Source: GCA-2689995 sp964529325
GTDB taxonomy: Bacteria; Fidelibacterota; Marinisomatia; SCGC-AAA003-L08; GCA-2689995
Assembly: GCA_964529325.1 (NCBI GenBank)
Contig: CAZGWH010000001.1
Span: forward strand, 62,001 to 126,000
Direction: 5' to 3'
Length of the DNA: 64,000 nucleotides
In this document: positions 1 through 9,513 of the stretch, in pieces
Position numbering within the stretch: position 1 is the first letter of the stretch
Layout: each line of letters opens with the position of its first letter
Translations under genes and position numbers: made by a program
Notes under the pieces: generated by a model
Told to the model about the DNA's origin: nothing
Databases searched by the model: none
What the model saw: only the letters and a program-made list of their open reading frames with translations

Positions 1-642
1 TTGATCCAACTTTCTATTATATTGAATAAAAACTAAATTCCAAATTTCTCTGTATTCAGGCAAAACATTCACACCACTCGAAGTTTGATTTTTGGGTTCG
101 TCACCTGTATAATAATGAATTTCAGTACATGGTCCACATGGTCCTGTTTCACCCATTTCCCAGAAATTTTCTTTCTTATCAAACTTTAAAATTCGATTAG
201 GATCTACATCTGTCACCTGTTTCCAAATTTCACCTGTTTCATCATCATCTTTATAAATTGAAACCCACAATTTGGATTTATCAAGCTTCCACACTTCTGT
301 TAATAATTCCCATGCCCACTTTATTGATTCATTTTTATAATAATTTCCAAATGACCAATTTCCCAACATTTCAAAAAAAGTATGATGATAATTATCGACG
401 CCAACTTCTTCAAGATCATTATGCTTTCCACTGGCTCTAATACATTTCTGAGAATTTGCAACTCGGGTAAATTTTGGCTTTTCTTGATCTAGAAATATGG
501 GTTTAAATTGATTCATTCCCGCATTTGTAAATAATAATGTAGGATCATCTAAGGGAAAAACGGGAGAGCTCCGAACAAATTGATGTTCCTTAGATTTAAA
601 AAAATCAATAAACTGTTGCCTAACTTTTGAAGATGAAATCAT
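1..642 (-). CDS. alaS: Alanyl-tRNA synthetase, N-terminal part (cut by window start)
   Basis: Charges tRNA-Ala with alanine in the cytoplasm. I translated the minus strand from an ATG at 642 and found 214 open codons running off the window. The product shows the class II AlaRS N-terminal catalytic core: FTNAGMNQFKP near residue 40, then NSQKCIRASGKHNDLEEVG, HHTFFEMLGNWSFG and ENFWEMGETGPCGPCTEIHY. These are the motif 1 and motif 2 segments of AlaRS. About a quarter of the usual ~870 residues is present; editing and C-Ala domains lie outside. The start is three bases after the stop of the upstream outer-membrane protein gene, so the two are probably co-transcribed, although their functions are unrelated. 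Confidence 0.97.
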   Translation of the reverse strand, partial: MISSSKVRQQFIDFFKSKEHQFVRSSPVFPLDDPTLLFTNAGMNQFKPIFLDQEKPKFTRVANSQKCIRASGKHNDLEEVGVDNYHHTFFEMLGNWSFGNYYKNESIKWAWELLTEVWKLDKSKLWVSIYKDDDETGEIWKQVTDVDPNRILKFDKKENFWEMGETGPCGPCTEIHYYTGDEPKNQTSSGVNVLPEYREIWNLVFIQYNRKLDQ

Positions 643-645
643 AAT

Positions 646-2172
646 TTAAAATGCAAACTGTGTTTCAACTAGAATTGTACTTATTGGCTCATAATCGACA
701 CCATTTTCAGACATAACATATGTAGTCGTAGATTTATATTGAATTATCATATCTTGTGAGACTTGAAAGCCAATAACAAATCCATAAAGTGATGTTTCAG
801 TAAATTCAAAATCAAATGGATTTGGTACATTTTTTTGTTGATAAAAGGCTTCTGCCTTTTTTAAACGAGGAATTAAATTCTCTTTTAAGGATAATATGGT
901 TATAAACGAATTATTATTTTGTGTTTCAAATTCATCCAATTCAAAATTCTTTACCTCACCATTCATAAAAGTATAAGAAGTAGTTAAAAATAATAGATTT
1001 GCAATGTTCCCCGTTAGTTGAGAATAAACACCATTCATTTCACCATAATTAATTAACGAATTTTCTTTTGTTACAATTTTATCTTCATCTTCAATAAATT
1101 CAGAGGAATTAAATGACACTGTTGCACGATTAATTTCATACGATCTATCCCAATAATTATATAAGAAATATCTTGTACTATAACGGTATTCAGCTAAAAA
1201 CTGAAAAGAACCGAGTTTATACGATAATCCAATCGGTACAAGTCCTAGTCCTGGTGAATAATCAATTTCTCCATCTGTTCCAAACAAATCTAATTCACTT
1301 GAAATTAATGTACCTGCCTGTGAATATAATTTTAATTTTTCATTTAAATTATAATTTAAGTCAAAACTAAATCCAATAACATCATTTGATTCATTTGTCG
1401 CTGGATTATATGAATTATGATTTAGTGGTAAAGATTCAAACCAATCATTAAAGGATATGTCATTTGAGTTGATGTAACTTTCATATATAACCTGCCATTC
1501 ATCTTGTTCTTCAAGTGCTTCGTCCCATTTATATGAATCATCAGGGAAATGGTCATAAACATCAGGATAATCGTCACCATCTTTATTAGATAATCCAGCA
1601 AATTGGTTTACATCTGTTGCAAAAGAAAGTCCCATATCTAAACCTGGAAGAATTTTATAATTTAATCTTGCACCTACAAGTCCTGGTTCATATTTAAAAT
1701 CACTAACTACAAATTCTAAACCTAGAGTACCAAAATCAGCACCAATATTTAAACCAAGTTTTCTATTTGACGGGTATTCAAGTGCATTCGTGTAACCATT
1801 CACCAAAATACCATTCCCCAAAACAACATTTTCTAAATTTCCAAATGTAAAATAAAATGGGTCCTGGGTATTTCCATATTTTATAAATCTAATTTTATCT
1901 AAAACCGTTCTTGCTCCTGATTCAAAATCTGAAAAGTCATAATCCTCAGTATGAATATCACCACTCGAGTTAATATTCAAATAAAAATCAAGACCAATTC
2001 CAAGTTTTCCAATTGGGATTACAGGTCGAAGTGCAATTTGGTTATAAATTTCACCATCTATAGTAATTGAGCCTAAACCTCCAGACAAACTCATTGTGGA
2101 ATCCACATCCTGTGCGAAAATTGAAGCCAAAAATAAAAATGGAATATAAAATTTTCTAATCATTTTAAACAA
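646..2172 (-). CDS. Putative outer-membrane beta-barrel protein, unknown function
   Basis: I do not recognise a named family. The 508-residue product begins with a signal peptide (hydrophobic stretch FYIPFLFLASIFA, likely cut before Q). It then has alternating hydrophobic/polar strands rich in Gly, Tyr and Phe, and ends in Phe (TQFAF), as many outer-membrane barrels do. Around residues 195-215 is an acidic calcium-loop-like segment (NKDGDDYPDVYDHFPDD) resembling half of a thrombospondin type 3 repeat. The barrel role is inferred from strand pattern and the terminal aromatic residue. Translation may begin at Met1 or Met4; Met4 starts the more typical MIRK signal sequence. It lies directly upstream of alaS with a three-base gap. 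Confidence 0.7.
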   Translation of the reverse strand: MFKMIRKFYIPFLFLASIFAQDVDSTMSLSGGLGSITIDGEIYNQIALRPVIPIGKLGIGLDFYLNINSSGDIHTEDYDFSDFESGARTVLDKIRFIKYGNTQDPFYFTFGNLENVVLGNGILVNGYTNALEYPSNRKLGLNIGADFGTLGLEFVVSDFKYEPGLVGARLNYKILPGLDMGLSFATDVNQFAGLSNKDGDDYPDVYDHFPDDSYKWDEALEEQDEWQVIYESYINSNDISFNDWFESLPLNHNSYNPATNESNDVIGFSFDLNYNLNEKLKLYSQAGTLISSELDLFGTDGEIDYSPGLGLVPIGLSYKLGSFQFLAEYRYSTRYFLYNYWDRSYEINRATVSFNSSEFIEDEDKIVTKENSLINYGEMNGVYSQLTGNIANLLFLTTSYTFMNGEVKNFELDEFETQNNNSFITILSLKENLIPRLKKAEAFYQQKNVPNPFDFEFTETSLYGFVIGFQVSQDMIIQYKSTTTYVMSENGVDYEPISTILVETQFAF

Positions 2173-2376
2173 TTATACCTATATTAAAGATATAAAATTT
2201 AGACGCTTTCAAAGGCTTCAACCAAAGTTAAATTAATATTGTAATTAAATTTTTTATTCACTATTATTATTCAAAATATTCAAAAAATTTCTAATAGATA
2301 AATTTCCTTACAAAACATATTTTGATTTATAATTGATGAAAAGATTAAATTTCACATATAAAATATTAAGTAAAAA

Positions 2377-3279
2377 ATGATGATTATAAACAAAATTATT
2401 TTATTTTTAATTACAAAATTACCTAAATCATTTATTAAAATTTTTGCAAGTCGATATGTTGCTGGTGAATCTCAACTCGATGCAATTGAAACAGCTAAAA
2501 AATTAAATAAAAAAGGGTATTCTGTTACATTGGATATTTTAGGTGAACATACGAAAACAATTCAAGAAGCAAGGAATATCACTCAAGAATATGTTAAATT
2601 ATTTAATTTAATTGAAAATCATAATATTGATGCAAATATTTCTATAAAACCTACTCATATTGGTTTAGATATTTCTATTGAAGAATTTGAATCAAATTTA
2701 TCAATATTATTAAATACAGCATCAAATACAAATAATTTCCTCAGAATTGATATGGAATCTTCTCTGATTACTGACCAAACCATAAATACAACATTAAATT
2801 TTCAGAAAAATAATAAAAATTTAGGAACTGTAGTCCAAGCCTATCTATATCGTACAATGGATGACCTTGACCTATTAAATAAATTTAATAATTTAAATCT
2901 TCGTTTATGCAAAGGAATTTATAAAGAATCTGAAAAAATTGCAATCCAATCTCGAAACCAAATTAATACTAATTATTTAAAAATATTTGAAAAAATTATT
3001 CACCTTAAAGGGTTTGTCGGTATTGCAACACATGATCAAACATTAATTGAAGATATTTATAAACATATAAACAATAATAGTATCGATAATAAACAATTTG
3101 AATTTCAAGCATTATATGGTGTTCCAATGGGTGGGTGGTTAGAAAAACATTTATCAAATAATTTTAAAACTCGTATTTATATTCCTTTTGGACCAAATTG
3201 GTATGATTATTCAATAAGACGATTAAAAGAAAACCCAAGCATTGTTAGCTATATTTTTAAAAATTTATTTACCAATTAA
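2377..3279 (+). CDS. Proline dehydrogenase (PutA/PutB-type, monofunctional)
   Basis: FAD-dependent oxidation of proline to pyrroline-5-carboxylate, first step of proline catabolism. The 300-residue length matches monofunctional bacterial PRODH enzymes. Diagnostic segments are LDILGE near residue 55, ISIKPTHIGLD near 91-101, RIDMESS near 126, RLCKGIYKE near 188-196, and the C-terminal RIYIPFGPNWYDYSIRRL at 266-283. The Arg pair at 281-282 corresponds to the substrate-carboxylate-binding arginines of the family. No P5C dehydrogenase lies next to it. Start is ATG 2377; an ATG immediately after (2380) is an equal alternative. It is transcribed divergently from the outer-membrane protein gene; the 204-base gap between them is very AT-rich and must hold both promoters, but I see no convincing motif. 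Confidence 0.92.
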   Translation: MMIINKIILFLITKLPKSFIKIFASRYVAGESQLDAIETAKKLNKKGYSVTLDILGEHTKTIQEARNITQEYVKLFNLIENHNIDANISIKPTHIGLDISIEEFESNLSILLNTASNTNNFLRIDMESSLITDQTINTTLNFQKNNKNLGTVVQAYLYRTMDDLDLLNKFNNLNLRLCKGIYKESEKIAIQSRNQINTNYLKIFEKIIHLKGFVGIATHDQTLIEDIYKHINNNSIDNKQFEFQALYGVPMGGWLEKHLSNNFKTRIYIPFGPNWYDYSIRRLKENPSIVSYIFKNLFTN

Positions 3280-3512
3280 AGAAAAATCAATTTTAATTAC
3301 GGATTTACTATCAGTAGATAATGATTGCTATGTTTTAATGAACCTCATAGAGAGAAGAAAAAAAGAATCACCTTCCTTTGAACATTGTTTAAACTTCACA
3401 CAAGAGACTCTTTACCTCATAAATAATTATTCTAAATTCTACATAAAAATAGTAATAAAATATGGTATTAAATTTTCATCAAAATAAATAATTTACAGGA
3501 CATATTTTTATA

Positions 3513-4685
3513 ATGGATAAAACTAACAGAGATAATCTGTTTCATAAATTAATATTTTTACTCACTATTTTTGGTATGCTTACAACAGTACATCTATATA
3601 TAATGAATGACCGCGGTTTTGACCAAGGCTGTTTTGGTTTTGAAACCAATGCCCAAGTAGAAGATACTTTTGATTGTGAATCTGTACTAAAAGAAGGATT
3701 AACCATTTTAGGAATGTCAAATATTTTCTGGGGATTCCTTCATTATTCCATACTTATGCTCACAAGCTTATTGCCAGTATTATTTTCGTTTAATTCTAAA
3801 AAATTAATGATAAAAGGGCGAAATTTTTTAATTGTTTTTGGATTTGTTTATTCAACATACCTCGCATATTTACAGCACTTTGAATTAAATGAGTATTGTG
3901 CCCTCTGTTTGATTTCTGGCCTAATTAGTTTTATTTTATTTCTGTTATTATTTATTTCAAAATTCCATATATCTCATCCTATACCAGATAATAAATTAAG
4001 ATCAATATTTTTAAATATTTTAATTGGTGGACTCATTTTAGCTGGGGCAGACTATTATTATTTTAATAATCTTGATATAAAAACGAAAGTAAGTACCAAA
4101 AAAATAAATGATATAAGTGAATCAAACTCTAATTCAATTGAATGTGGGTATAATAATGATAAACCTTTTGTAAGAAATGTAGAGCATTTAATTACAGATG
4201 TGGATATAAAATATGGAAATCCAAATTCTAAAAATATATTAATTGAATTATTTGATCCAAATTGTACCCATTGTAAAAAACTGCATGAAGAGATGAACAA
4301 TATTATCGAAGAATATAAAGAAGATATTTTTATTGTGATAAAACCTAATCCATTATGGAATTATTCTCTTCAACAGATTCAAGCATTATTTATAGCAAAT
4401 GATTTTGGATTATTTGAAGAAATGTTATCTGAACAGTTTAAAAGGCAAACACCTCGAAAAGGATTAAATTTAAATCAATTAAAAGAAATTGCTGATATAA
4501 TTGGACTAGACTCTAAAATATTATTAAGCCGAATAAAAAAGAATGATTTTTTTAATCATATAAATCAAGAAAACCAAAAGGCAAGAAAAGCGGGAATTAA
4601 AAGTGCTCCAACTCTTATTCTAAATGGAAAAACAATTGCATCAAAAAGTAGAAATGTAGAATGTATTGGAGAGTTAATTAAATAA
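3513..4685 (+). CDS. VKOR domain fused to a thioredoxin/DsbA-like domain
   Basis: Disulfide-bond-forming membrane protein: a vitamin K epoxide reductase homolog that passes electrons from a periplasmic thioredoxin partner to quinone. The first ~150 residues hold four to five membrane helices, a loop cysteine pair (Cys40, Cys55), the Ser/Asn-rich GMSNIFWG segment and the membrane CALC motif at 129-132. A further helix follows (~165-185). From ~235 there is a thioredoxin fold with CTHC at 251-254 and a cis-Pro segment (SAPTLILNG) near the end. The fusion would make a self-contained oxidant/oxidase pair. Its last 12 bases overlap convergently with the glycosidase gene on the other strand. The 233 bases upstream hold no convincing gene. 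Confidence 0.93.
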   Translation: MDKTNRDNLFHKLIFLLTIFGMLTTVHLYIMNDRGFDQGCFGFETNAQVEDTFDCESVLKEGLTILGMSNIFWGFLHYSILMLTSLLPVLFSFNSKKLMIKGRNFLIVFGFVYSTYLAYLQHFELNEYCALCLISGLISFILFLLLFISKFHISHPIPDNKLRSIFLNILIGGLILAGADYYYFNNLDIKTKVSTKKINDISESNSNSIECGYNNDKPFVRNVEHLITDVDIKYGNPNSKNILIELFDPNCTHCKKLHEEMNNIIEEYKEDIFIVIKPNPLWNYSLQQIQALFIANDFGLFEEMLSEQFKRQTPRKGLNLNQLKEIADIIGLDSKILLSRIKKNDFFNHINQENQKARKAGIKSAPTLILNGKTIASKSRNVECIGELIK

Positions 4686-7466
4686 TATTTGCTTCATAGC
4701 TGAATTATAAATCATTTGCCTTGCTTGATATATTCCTTTTTTCTCTCTAGTAGGATGAACACGGTTTGTTAATAATACAATAATAATTTCTTCTTCAGGA
4801 TCTGCCCAAACCGAAGTACCAGTAAACCCTAAATGACCAAACGATTTATCACCAAAATAATCACCTGCTGAACTTTTTCCATTTTTGGAAGGTGTATCAA
4901 ACCCAATTGCTCTATCTGAACCCAAAGGCATATCTTGTCGTGTTATAAATTGATTAATTATCGACTGTTTAAAATATCTTTTTCCTAACCAAGTACCACC
5001 ATTGAGTAACATCTGAAAAAAATTACCAATATCTTTTGCTGTTGAAAAGATACCTGCATGTGGTGCGACCCCACCTAAAATAAATGCATTTTCATCATGA
5101 ACTTCACCATGTACTAATCGTTTTCTAAATCGATTATCAATCTCTGTTGGAACTATTCTTCCCAATATTTCTATGGAAGGATTAAATGAAGTATCATCCA
5201 TATTAAATGGTTTGAAAATATATCTTTCTGCCAAATTTTCAAATGATTTATCCTGTACAATATTGATAATTTCGGCTAACAATATCATTCCTAAATCGCT
5301 ATATTTCATTTGAGTACCTGGTTCAAATAATAAATCTCTTTTTAATATATCTTGTATAATTTCATCTTTAGAATTGATATTTTCCTTCAAAAAATATTCG
5401 ATATATGGTTCAAGCCCTGATGAATGAGTAAGTAAATGTCGAAGTGTAACTTTATTTTTTAATGCACCGTTAAATTCAGGAATATATTGCTTTACTGAAT
5501 GGTCTAAATTTATTTTTTTCTGGGAAACTAATTTCATTACAATTGGAGTTGTAGATAATATTTTTGTAATTGAGGCAATATCATAAATTGACTGAGCATT
5601 AACGGGTGGAGATTTATTCTCATAGGTATGAAAACCAAACCCTTGATTTACTAGAATCTTACCTTTTTTAGAAACAAATAGCTGTGCACCTGGAAATATT
5701 TTTTCATTAATAAAATTATCAATTATTGAAAATACATCATTAAAATCAATATCTGTTTTTTTCTCAAAACCATATTTTCGTTGATCTTTATTTATTCCTC
5801 CACCTTTTATATAAATATTATTTAAATTTACAGGTAAAATTCCACTTATTGGAATCCTACCCCAAATTGCATCTGCCATTGCTTTTAGACTAATACTTCC
5901 ATATCCATATGCACATAAATAAGTAGGTATATGATTATAATCAGGTAAATATGGGCTACCAAAACTTGTTAAAATAAATGGAATTTTTTCATCATTCATC
6001 CGTTTTAACAATAAATTATGGGTAGAATCAATTGTTGCTTCACCTTTATCCATTCTAATTCGAACTAATGCACTTACTAAAATTGGTTTTGGTTTATTTT
6101 TTATTTCACTGATAATATCTTCAATTTGAGATAATTTTAATTTTTGGGATACTAAAATCTCATTCACATTACCATGTGTACGGTTCACATCTTTAATAAA
6201 TGTATTCAATTTTGACTTGATACCATCATCTGTTGACACAATTAAATGAGTTAGCTCTTTTATTTTTTCGGGCTTTAATGGAATTAATCCTTGATTGTCT
6301 TTCACAAGTGTAATGGATTCATTTGCAATTTTTTGAGAAATTGATTTATTTTTTGGTAAACCAACGGAATCTTCAACCTGTTTCCATTCAGGAATTACCG
6401 TTTTAAATAGCCCGAACTTTTCTTTTGATTTTAATATTTTAGAAACAGATAAATTTATTCGATGGATAGATATACGACCTTTTTTAACCGCTGTTTCTAT
6501 AGAACTGATTGTTTTTTCAACATCAACAGGAAGTAATAGAATATCAGCACCAGCTTCAATTGCTAATATTGCAGATTCACCAGCCCATGCAGATTGTGTT
6601 AATCCACCCATTTCCATTCCGTCAGTAATTACTAAACCATTAAAACCCCATTCATTTTTCAATATTCCAGTCGTGATTCTCCAAGAATGGGAAGCTGGGT
6701 TTTTATTTGAATCTAACCCCGGAACTGAAATATGTGCTGTCATTATTGCACCTACTCCAGAATCTACAGCTGTTTTAAATGGAGATAATTCAACTTTTTC
6801 TAATTCATTTCTAGATCCATGAATTGTTGGTAATGAAGAATGACTATCTGTTGCTGTATTTCCATGTCCTGGATAATGTTTTGCACATGCAATACGACCA
6901 CCATCTTGAATTCCTTTTATAAATTGTGTGCCAAATTGAGAAACAGTAATCGCATCATCACTGTATGATCTAAAATTAATTATTGGATTTTGAGAATTAT
7001 TATTTACATCCATTACTGGTCCAAGAATTATATGTACTCCTAAAGCTGTTGCTTCTGTTGCAGTAACTCTACCAGCGTTGTAAGCATTTAACAAATTATC
7101 AGATGCTGTGATTGCCATATTTGATGGAAATAAGGTACCACCTGAAAGCCATTGCCCCGTCCCCCTTTCATAATCTGCAGAAATCAATAATGGAACTTTT
7201 GTTGTCAAACTTTGGAACATTTTGTTATTGTAATAAGTCCCATGAACACTTCCACCAAATGTAATGACACCACCTACTCCATCCTCATTAATCCATTTTT
7301 TTAATTGACCTTTATACCAACTTTTTGAATTATAAAAATCACCCCTAACTCTAACCATTATCATTTGGGCAATTTTTTCACGCAAAGTCAGTGAATCAAT
7401 TAAATTCTGTTCAATTCCAAATCCAATTGAGAAAATGAAAATTATAAAATATATTTTGTTTTTCAT
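4674..7466 (-). CDS. NagZ-type GH3 beta-N-acetylglucosaminidase fused to a class C beta-lactamase-like domain
   Basis: Two-domain envelope hydrolase of 930 residues. After a signal peptide (~1-18), residues ~20-360 form a glycoside hydrolase family 3 domain with the NagZ signature KHYPGHG at 196-202 followed by D207-S-H209 (acid/base pair). The nucleophile Asp282 lies in VITDGMEMGG. Residues ~370-560 are the GH3 C-terminal sandwich. Residues ~575-925 form a serine beta-lactamase/transpeptidase-like domain with S632-x-x-K635, Y722-S-D and a late HLGFTGT motif. The glycosidase part should release GlcNAc from muropeptides or cell-wall fragments; the substrate of the second domain is unknown. This fusion is known in FCB bacteria. 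Its ATGA start overlaps the end of alr, and with the kinase gene it suggests cell-wall recycling. Confidence 0.92.
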   Translation of the reverse strand: MKNKIYFIIFIFSIGFGIEQNLIDSLTLREKIAQMIMVRVRGDFYNSKSWYKGQLKKWINEDGVGGVITFGGSVHGTYYNNKMFQSLTTKVPLLISADYERGTGQWLSGGTLFPSNMAITASDNLLNAYNAGRVTATEATALGVHIILGPVMDVNNNSQNPIINFRSYSDDAITVSQFGTQFIKGIQDGGRIACAKHYPGHGNTATDSHSSLPTIHGSRNELEKVELSPFKTAVDSGVGAIMTAHISVPGLDSNKNPASHSWRITTGILKNEWGFNGLVITDGMEMGGLTQSAWAGESAILAIEAGADILLLPVDVEKTISSIETAVKKGRISIHRINLSVSKILKSKEKFGLFKTVIPEWKQVEDSVGLPKNKSISQKIANESITLVKDNQGLIPLKPEKIKELTHLIVSTDDGIKSKLNTFIKDVNRTHGNVNEILVSQKLKLSQIEDIISEIKNKPKPILVSALVRIRMDKGEATIDSTHNLLLKRMNDEKIPFILTSFGSPYLPDYNHIPTYLCAYGYGSISLKAMADAIWGRIPISGILPVNLNNIYIKGGGINKDQRKYGFEKKTDIDFNDVFSIIDNFINEKIFPGAQLFVSKKGKILVNQGFGFHTYENKSPPVNAQSIYDIASITKILSTTPIVMKLVSQKKINLDHSVKQYIPEFNGALKNKVTLRHLLTHSSGLEPYIEYFLKENINSKDEIIQDILKRDLLFEPGTQMKYSDLGMILLAEIINIVQDKSFENLAERYIFKPFNMDDTSFNPSIEILGRIVPTEIDNRFRKRLVHGEVHDENAFILGGVAPHAGIFSTAKDIGNFFQMLLNGGTWLGKRYFKQSIINQFITRQDMPLGSDRAIGFDTPSKNGKSSAGDYFGDKSFGHLGFTGTSVWADPEEEIIIVLLTNRVHPTREKKGIYQARQMIYNSAMKQILFN

Positions 7467-8548
7467 AAATAAACTCTTTCAACTCTATCTGATAAATTTA
7501 CTAAAAATTCATAGGATATTTTTTTATACTTTTTTGATAAATCTTCTAGTTTTAATGACTCACTTCCCCAAAAAGTCGCATAATCACCAACCTTAATATC
7601 TAAATTAAACAAACTACAAGCAACCATATCCATAGATATTTTCCCTCTTATTGGTAATAATGTCCCCTTATAATCTAAATTACCGTTATTATTTATTATA
7701 GTTGGAATTCCATCTGCATAACCACCTTGAAAAATTCCTATTCTCTCAAATGATGTAGTTTTATAATATCGATTATAACCTATTGAATTACCTTTTTTTA
7801 TAAGTTTTATTTTTATTAATGGGACATTAAATTTCATTACCGACTTTAAATTAGAATTAGATTTATTATTTGGAGAAACTCCATATAAAGATATTCCAGG
7901 TCTAACCAAATTAAAATAAGAATTAGGGTGAAATAATATACCTGAAGAATTCGCAATATGTAGATATTTTGGATTAATCTTTTTATTTAAAAATAATGAA
8001 ATAATTGATTTAAACTTATCAATTTGAAAATTTGTATAATCAGAGTTTTGTTCATCCGCACTAGATATATGAGACCACAAACCAATAACATTCACTTTAT
8101 ATTTAAGAATTTCATCAATTAATAATGGAATTTCATTCAGCTCAAAACCCATTCTTCCCATACCTGTATCAACTTTAATTTGCACTCTTGGGCTATTTTT
8201 TTGGTTTTTCGGGGATATCAAATTCCTTAAATCATCAAAACTATGGATTGTCGGAATTATATTTTTATTATTAAAAAATTCAAATTTATTAAAATCAAAC
8301 TTACCTAAAATAAAAATAGGTTTCTTAATATTTAATGATAAAATAGATTCTGCCTCAAAAGGAGTTGCAACACAAAACCCATCAACAATATTTAATTTAT
8401 TTAAGAACTTAACAATTTGAATTAATCCATGTCCATACGCATTTGCTTTTACTACGGGAAATAAATGTTTATTACCAATTATAGATTTTATATACTTTGT
8501 ATTTGATGCAAGGTTTTGTAGATCAATTTCTGCAATTGGATTAAACAT
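7463..8548 (-). CDS. alr: Alanine racemase
   Basis: PLP enzyme interconverting L- and D-alanine for peptidoglycan. The 361 residues match the family length. The PLP-binding lysine is Lys34 in VVKANAYGHG. Other signatures are the KVDTGMGRMGF segment near 128-138, HISSAD, HIANSSG, the catalytic-tyrosine region (GYNRYYKT), GGYADG, and KISMDMVAC near 303-311. The gene overlaps the kinase gene upstream by 8 bases and the GH3/beta-lactamase gene downstream by 4 bases, so all three are translationally coupled. It ends in TGA, showing that TGA is a normal stop in this organism. Confidence 0.97.
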   Translation of the reverse strand: MFNPIAEIDLQNLASNTKYIKSIIGNKHLFPVVKANAYGHGLIQIVKFLNKLNIVDGFCVATPFEAESILSLNIKKPIFILGKFDFNKFEFFNNKNIIPTIHSFDDLRNLISPKNQKNSPRVQIKVDTGMGRMGFELNEIPLLIDEILKYKVNVIGLWSHISSADEQNSDYTNFQIDKFKSIISLFLNKKINPKYLHIANSSGILFHPNSYFNLVRPGISLYGVSPNNKSNSNLKSVMKFNVPLIKIKLIKKGNSIGYNRYYKTTSFERIGIFQGGYADGIPTIINNNGNLDYKGTLLPIRGKISMDMVACSLFNLDIKVGDYATFWGSESLKLEDLSKKYKKISYEFLVNLSDRVERVYL

Positions 8549-9512
8549 TTAATTTAGATTTTAATACAATATCCTGTAATAATAAAGGGATTTCATATAA
8601 TTCTGCAGCAATTAATGCCGAACCGTAAGATGCTGATAAATCTGAAAATGCCCAAGTAATCGATTTAAAATCAAATTGTAATGCTTTTGCTATTTGCTGT
8701 CTGAAAAATTTATTTTTTAATAGCCCTCCGTTACAATGTAAAATTAATTCATCTTCATCATAATCCATAATGTCTTTAATTTGAATTACATATTCAGCTA
8801 TTTCTCTCGTCGCTTCTAGAATTATTCCAAGAGCTAAATCATTTTCAGCTTCAGCTAACTTACAAATATCTTTTGCTAATGAGGCAGTGTTTGAAACCTT
8901 ATCATCCGAATTAACTATATTTTTTATTCCATGATCAATATTTTGTTCTTTTGTCGTTTTTGATAAAATATTCGCTAATTCAATAGTTTCATGATCTGTA
9001 ATTTCAGCTGATTGATTTAAAGATAATTGCCATAATAACTGTTCACCAATCCAAAAACCGCTTCCTTTATCTCTATCATGACCTAATCCTCCTGTTCGAA
9101 ATGACTTTCCTTGAATATCTCTCGCATAACATATGACACCCGTACCTACTGAAAGCATTATTCCATAATTTGTTGGACATACAATTTTAAATGCGGACTC
9201 TGCATCACTACAAATAATGGTTTTCTTTGTTAAATTTTCACGGTCTAATTCTTTAAATAATAAATCTCTACCATCTTCATTACTTGCACCTGCCAATCCT
9301 AATCCAATTGCAGAAATATCATCAATTGAAATTTTTCCAAGTAAACATAACTCTTTAATTAATCCTGAAATTATTTGAGGTACGGAAGATGGGTTTAATG
9401 AAAGGTTCGTACCAATTTGATTGGATTTTGATATAGTATCACCCATATCATTTAGTAATACGCCGTTTGTTTCAGTTGCCCCACCATCAATACCAATTAT
9501 ATATTGTTCCAT
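8541..9512 (-). CDS. BadF/BadG/NagK-type sugar kinase (probable N-acetylglucosamine or MurNAc kinase)
   Basis: ASKHA-fold ATPase. The N-terminal phosphate-1 loop is GIDGGATETNGV and the phosphate-2 loop is MLSVGTGVICYA; GHDRDKGSGFWIG and LHCNGGLLKNKFF follow, as in BadF/BadG-family GlcNAc kinases. Expected reaction is ATP-dependent phosphorylation of GlcNAc or MurNAc released by the neighbouring NagZ-like enzyme. The exact sugar cannot be told from sequence. I chose the ATG at 9512 rather than an in-frame one at 9545: it places the kinase motif directly at the N-terminus, has an AAAGGT element ~12 bases upstream, and leaves one base after the stop of the permease gene instead of a 32-base overlap. 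Confidence 0.85.
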   Translation of the reverse strand: MEQYIIGIDGGATETNGVLLNDMGDTISKSNQIGTNLSLNPSSVPQIISGLIKELCLLGKISIDDISAIGLGLAGASNEDGRDLLFKELDRENLTKKTIICSDAESAFKIVCPTNYGIMLSVGTGVICYARDIQGKSFRTGGLGHDRDKGSGFWIGEQLLWQLSLNQSAEITDHETIELANILSKTTKEQNIDHGIKNIVNSDDKVSNTASLAKDICKLAEAENDLALGIILEATREIAEYVIQIKDIMDYDEDELILHCNGGLLKNKFFRQQIAKALQFDFKSITWAFSDLSASYGSALIAAELYEIPLLLQDIVLKSKLNV

Positions 9513-9513
9513 A

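Noticed and set aside
3242..3487. 81-codon plus-strand ORF after proline dehydrogenase
   Set aside because: Begins inside the upstream gene in another frame, has no ribosome site and no recognisable protein features; treated as chance.
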